From NCBI GenBank assembly GCA_948470475.1, contig OX419338.1, positions 8,615,705 through 8,679,704 of the forward strand: a stretch of DNA of 64,000 nucleotides, written 5' to 3'. The notes below the pieces were generated by a model, which saw only the letters and a list, made by a program, of their open reading frames with translations, searched no databases and was not told where the DNA came from. This DNA is from Galaxea fascicularis. Its lineage: Eukaryota; Cnidaria; Anthozoa; Scleractinia; Euphylliidae. Below, in pieces: positions 59,169-64,000 of this stretch. The translations under genes were made by a program, and so were the position numbers. How positions within the stretch are numbered: the stretch's first letter is position 1; each line of letters starts with the position of its first letter.

Positions 59169-60610
59169 CTGCGAAAATGAAAATGAGGAGTTCTGTTTGT
59201 ACGAGTTCTGTAATTCCATGATTCCACCATACCTATGGGCTGGGGGTCTACTTATAAAACTAGCCATTAAAGAATTGTCATTTTAAGAACGCGTCTGTTA
59301 AGAATCGTGCAACGATTGACATGACGGCTCCTACAGACCATATCTTCAAAGATTTTTTTTTTTTTGGTTAAATTTGATCATGGCATTCACTTCTTTCAAT
59401 TATATCACCATGACAACTCTAATCTTCCCTCAAAATTTGATCACAAAGTTTATTAATTAAACAACTAGATCCATATCATGTCTGAGTTACAACACCAGAA
59501 ACATGTACACTCTCAGTTTTCGTTCATCATACGTTTACCAGAACAATACCCAAGCAATTTGTTGTAATTGTTTTCTTTTGAGATCCCAAAAGATTCGATC
59601 TCCTCCGATTTATATAATCTGCAATTATACAGGGCAAATAAGTGTCTCGAACCACGATCGCACGAATGACTGTTGTGAAATGAGTGAGGCAACCCGGTGC
59701 CAGTACACACACTGTAGCATACCCCTGATAACTTGGAAGCGGAGACTGTTTAATGCGCTTAAGGCTCCAGCCTACAAGTAAACGGACGAAAAGGAAAAGG
59801 AAAATGGACCCTTTCATAAACAATTCGAACAAGGAAAATTTTAAACCTCCTTCGTTTGGACGACAACAGCGTCAAAAACGATGCCTCGTCAACATCGATG
59901 GGTGTCTCTCGATTGGCGGTAGCGTTTTCGATCGCTTTTAATCAGTAAAATACATATAACGTAACAACTCGGCTTATGGGTAATACAAATGAGTGCGGAA
60001 CTTAATGGCGTTTCTCTAATTTTTTAATCATCTTCATAAAGTTTATATAAAAAGGTGACTGCTAATGCAGAATTACATGTCAGATGACGATGGCTGAATT
60101 AGAAAACGTAGCAATACGTTCTTTTTCAGCATTCTGTATGTTTAAGGGTTTTGGGTTTTGCAAGCCAGCTTTGTCTTCAAGGCTAATACTGAATTGACTA
60201 ACGACATAAGCTTTATCGCGGGCGGCTATCGACCAAAAACAAGACAACACATACTTTTAAATACATTATATATTCAACGGGGAACATACTCTAATCAATG
60301 AGCCATAAAATCTGACCTTTTACATGAAACTGACTGATAACACTAATGAACGCAAGAGTTGGCGATTTAATTTTTGACCTCCCGGTAATCATCGTGAAGG
60401 ACTAATAGCACTAAGTTCGAAGACAATATAACTAAGTCATCTTCAGGTTGTTCGTTAAGTTAAGCATGCACGGTAACAACACCTGTACAATTAAATGATT
60501 TCTTTCAGAACACGAAAGACCAGAATCGACGACTAAAATCATCTTAAGAAGCAAGTACCAAAATTTCAATCTCTATATCCTCCCTGTTGCAGTCATAGTC
60601 AGATATTTAC

Positions 60611-61500
60611 GTATTTGCTTGCATGCACTGCAACGCTTCATACCACACGTGACCTGAAAAGAAGCCCCACCATTTGTTTTCTTGATGAAACGAGAGATAT
60701 CTGGAACCATGTTATGCATCATCTTTTGTATATGCCGTTCATAAGATTCTTGGAGAACTGATCGACCTGGTCTCCCGTCATCATTGCAACGCCCTTTTCT
60801 TTAATTTTTCTTTGGGACACGAAAATTAACAACCTTTTTCGGCTTCGACATACATTTTTTTCTACCATCATATTGGTACTGCAATGAAAACAAAAGCTTA
60901 AAGTTTCAAAGGGTGGGCTCCCAGATCCTGGATAAGCTTGGCTTGTATGCGGAAGAGTAAGTTCCTTGTAGGTAACCGACCTCCTTCCTTCGTTCTAAAG
61001 GACAGGGTTAAGGGAGGTAGGAGTGGGGAAGAGGCAGAGAAAACCCAGCATGGGTGTATACTTACATTACCGTGACGACTGTGCCACGAACAGTGAAAAT
61101 GCTCGCGAACGGTTTGTGTTTTTTTTTTAGTCTACGCAATCAAAAGAAACTGCTATTGAACACGCACAAGCCCTGCTTGAAACCTTTGGCAAATTTAAAG
61201 GATGATACTAGCGAGGTTTGATCAAATAAACGCTCCTTGACAAAAGAAAATGACGCTTTCCCGCGGCATAAAATCCATGCTAGTATTCGACAAGAAACGA
61301 GCAAAAGCTTGATACAGTGTCAGTTTGAAAATCCGGTCGATACAGACCAATTCTTCCGGTAACATCTGACAAAAGAATGGACTAAAAAAATCGTTACCTT
61401 ACATGGCATTTATCTTTGCTAAATCTGAGGGTTGTTTAGAACTCGTCAAAAGTGACGTAAAGAATAAGACTAATGATATTTTAACAAATATTGTTTTCAT
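60611..61500 (-). CDS. Candidate 5' exons of the second vWFA gene
   Basis: A signal-peptide-like exon (61500-61403, MKTIFVKISLVLFFTSLLTS, donor GTAAGG, phase 2) can be spliced to 60878-60767 (acceptor CATTGCAG), then 60653-60611 (acceptor TTTTCAG, donor GTAAAT, phase 1), then the vWFA exon at 59,168, all in frame. The weak link is the GTCGAT donor after 60,767. A competing reading of 60,878-60,573 in another frame (RCNDDGRPGRSVLQESYERH, TCGMKRCSACKQIRKYL) looks at least as protein-like but has a TAA at about 60,800. So either the splice model is right or this is a decayed exon. No domain recognised. Confidence 0.3.
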
Positions 61501-62852
61501 AACTCGTTTGCGCCACAGTTTAAGAGAAGGAAAGAAAGAAAAACGAGAGAAATAATGAAATCGAACAATAATTTTGTGATTAAGATGCTGGGTTCTGAAG
61601 AGGCAAATAAGTATACAAATCAGCCTGTGACCTTTGTTTCCAAATTGTGGGCTCGAGTATTGTTGTTTGAGTAATGGCGGAAGTAACACGCAAACTTTCG
61701 GGCAGCGTTTATGTTTATCTCCATCAGATAAGTCGGAGGCTATTTAAACTTTAGAGTCTATATTTAAACTTAGGATCAAAACGTCGCGGAAAAACCTAAA
61801 TGAAGGGGTGTGTATCAGACTTATCTGTTCAGAGTTATCCGACATTATCATCAGACGCTAGAAACTGATTAAATTAGTAAATAACCCCTTTTTTAGACAT
61901 CAACAAAAAAAAACCGTTCAGCAATTTCGCTATCGTCGCATGATATATTTAGGAAACTGACTTTTGACCTTAATCGTGATGAATTTTCATACCGGCAAAT
62001 ATTGCCTTTTAAATCAAAATATTGGTAATGGCAACACGCTACACAGTGACGAGGCTGGTCATCAATCTGGTGACCAACGGCGTGAAAAAGTCACAAAATA
62101 GAGCCAGGTGAAGACAATAATCACTACTTCGGCAGGAAGTCTTAAGTGATATAAGAAAGAATTGTTCTTTCGAGTACAAAAATTCTAACCTAACCCTAAC
62201 CAAAATTAACTGTATTCTGTTACGAAGTGCCTTTGATTTAAAATTAGAACAAACTGATCTGAAATAGCACGAAAATGATCCTTAGCGTCTAAGTGACTCC
62301 AAGACGTTAATTTCAAACCGTCTTTGATCGAGTTTTGCTTTCCACGGCTTTAATAGCTTTGTTAGAAAACCACAGAAGCATCAGTGCACCTTGACAGGAC
62401 GTCCTATAGTTTCCATTTGCGTTTACGAGGCAGCTACCTTTGTGCTCAGGGTGGTTACAATATATCTCCTTATAGACAGCATTCACCATATTCTCACTTC
62501 AAAAAGATCTAATATCTACGGTAAAGTTCCCATGGTATTTGTCAATTTGCGGTTTGTTGTCCCGCGTGTAATAGTTCCCTGTTCTACTGACAAATTTGTA
62601 AATTGGTACAGGAAGTACTTTATATTGCCATCGTCAGAGGAAGTTGTATCAATTTGGAGTTCACAGCGGGGGCACATAAGATTCTAAAGAACTCAACAAT
62701 TAAATTATTTAACTATCACGCACAATTAAATTCAATAAATCGCAACCATTATTTGCATTAGCATTGGAAAGTATTTCATTTTAAACGGCAATCATTTGTT
62801 TTCTTACAATTTACAGGAATTCCACCACAGAGATAAGGTCGGGTAGAACTGA
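61501..62852. other. No feature recognised
   Basis: Short frames only; nothing with domain or splice support. Confidence 0.3.
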
Positions 62853-63059
62853 AATATACAACAATTTTGGTATTATCAACAGAGTTGATAAATGTAAATT
62901 GACCACCGTACAGGGATTCTAAAAGCTGACGTTTCGAGCGCTAGCCCCTCGTCGCTCTGACGAAGGGCTAGCGCTCGAAACGTCAGCTTTTAGAATCCCT
63001 GTGCGGTGGTCAATTTACATTTATCAACTCTGTTGATAATACCAAAATTGTTGTATATT
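62853..63059. mobile_element. Palindrome of Penelope-like LTR type, 101-bp arms
   Basis: Arms 62,853-62,953 and 62,959-63,059 are inverse copies with very few differences (for example CCGTACAGGG against CCCTGTGCGG) around a 5-nt loop. The arm sequence (GGGCTAGCGCTCGAAACGTC, AGCTTTTAGAATCCCTGT, GGTGGTCAATTTACATTTAT, CAACTCTGTTGATAA) resembles the repeats I associate with Penelope-like elements in marine invertebrates. The head-to-head arrangement is an inverted-LTR relic. No reverse transcriptase is nearby. Confidence 0.75.
62954..62987 (+). ncRNA. Minimal hammerhead ribozyme-like core
   Basis: In the right arm: GCT (stem I 5'), CTGACGA (62,957-62,963), an extra A, stem II GGGC/GCTC with a TAGC loop, GAAA (62,977-62,980), CG, TC (62,983-62,984), then AGC (stem I 3'). 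Stem III is one pair with no loop, so a monomer should be inactive and only a dimeric form could fold. This matches the minimal hammerheads described in Penelope-like elements. The mirror copy on the minus strand in the left arm has lost the CTGA core (GCGACGAG). Confidence 0.55.
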
Positions 63060-63064
63060 ACTTC

Positions 63065-63100
<36 letters not shown>

Positions 63101-64000
63101 CCCCCTTTAGAACTGAAATAACTTTTCACTATAGTTCAGCAAAAAAATTATCGTTAGCATTTGTTTGAAGGACGTTAATTTAGCTGAAAATTCAGTTCGT
63201 CACAGAGGGTTAAATGGTCATCTAGTGCTTTTAAATTCATCACACCTGATGACAAGCCAATCTCGTAACGTTTGTTCTAATACTTTGACGCCACTCGAAC
63301 TATCTGCCAACGTCAAACCATCAAGAAAGAAGAGTGTAAAAAGGGCTACGATCAAAACAAAGTGGATATTTATTTTGTTGGCACGCCAACTGATATTGTC
63401 GTCTGATTAAGAGACTGTTGTAGCCTCAAAACCGGCGCTGATATACATTATAAACCACATCCTAAAACAAAAACAGTCCATTTTATTAGTTTCAAAAAAC
63501 TTTTAATGATCTGATCTCGAAGACAACGTCCAGTATTTTTCAAATTGACGTGACATAAAACCAGCTAAACCTTTTGATAGTGATTCATATTCTTGTTTTG
63601 ACGACGAGGCCAAATCGATCAAAAGTATTTACGAAAGCACTCTGCTGATAAATAAAACACATAATGAAGTTATTTTCCCTTCATCGATGAAAAACAATAT
63701 TAACACCACACGACATTCTCGCATATTGTCTTGCCCGAAAAAGTTTTAATTTTGATTACTGTTATTCTGCATATAGTTGTACTAATACCTCAGTTTACCT
63801 GCGTTTAATTCTCGAGCACCAGTGTATTTTTTGAATTGACTTCAAAAAGATTTGTCTTAGTTCGCACACAAATTAACGTAATACTGATAATTCATGCTCA
63901 ATCAGTCCCTTAACTGCCGTATCTTACGTAATAACTGTTAGAAAAGTCATGCTATATGTGACAAATTGAGATCAATTACAAAAGCCGCCAGAAATTAGGG
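63060..64000. other. No feature recognised
   Basis: AT-rich sequence to the right edge, with no supported gene or repeat. Confidence 0.3.

Noticed and set aside
1..64000. CRISPR arrays, operons, prophage or bacterial contamination
   Set aside because: No regularly spaced repeats, no compact gene order, and spliced metazoan genes throughout.

Overview
The window looks like nuclear DNA of an anthozoan cnidarian, most likely a stony coral or close relative. It is AT-rich and intron-bearing, with GT-AG introns. The genes have metazoan signatures (a nicotinic-type receptor, a T-box factor, a class A GPCR, EGF/von Willebrand A proteins). It is dense in foldback elements, tRNA-derived SINEs and decayed CR1/L2-like retrotransposon tails of cnidarian type. 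No prokaryotic operons, rRNA or intact tRNA genes were seen. Exon structures below come from reading splice sites and protein similarity by eye and are unverified by transcripts.

Layout, left to right. 1-1,360: tails of two non-LTR retrotransposons. 1,384-2,340: foldback elements. 2,552-5,366 (-): three exons of a nicotinic acetylcholine receptor-like Cys-loop subunit that runs off the left edge. 5,400-16,700: mostly repeats and relics, namely a 155-bp tandem repeat, a retrotransposon tail, broken copies of a CPAF/CPF-motif protein, a broken Myb/SANT-like ORF and a ~1.1-kb element with long terminal inverted repeats. 16,769-18,477 (+): a two-exon class A GPCR. 19,297-29,596 (-): an eight-exon T-box gene of the Tbx15/18/22 type with an N-terminal eh1 repressor motif. 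Its large introns carry foldback elements and a palindrome with a hammerhead-ribozyme-like core. 30,624-33,508: a tandem duplication whose first copy carries two element insertions absent from the second. 34,218-38,600: a SINE, unidentified cysteine-containing ORFs and a second hammerhead-like motif.

38,682-40,103 (+) is an apparently intronless 473-residue protein of unknown function, followed at once by a retrotransposon tail. 45,337-51,328 (+) is a secreted multidomain gene (signal peptide, GCFxD/FGVQYY cysteine-rich domain, two EGF-like domains, vWFA). 54,020-55,648 (-) is a single-exon MFSD6-type transporter. 57,948-59,168 (-) is a second vWFA gene ending in an acidic Asp/Ser tail, with possible upstream exons to 61,500. 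The two vWFA genes converge on the transporter and share intron phases around the vWFA domain, which suggests an inverted paralogue pair. At 62,853-63,059 a 101-bp-arm palindrome of Penelope-like type carries a third hammerhead-like core.

The most interesting signals are the three independent hammerhead-like motifs, the 473-residue protein dotted with Arg-Arg-x-Ser/Thr sites, and the vWFA pair.
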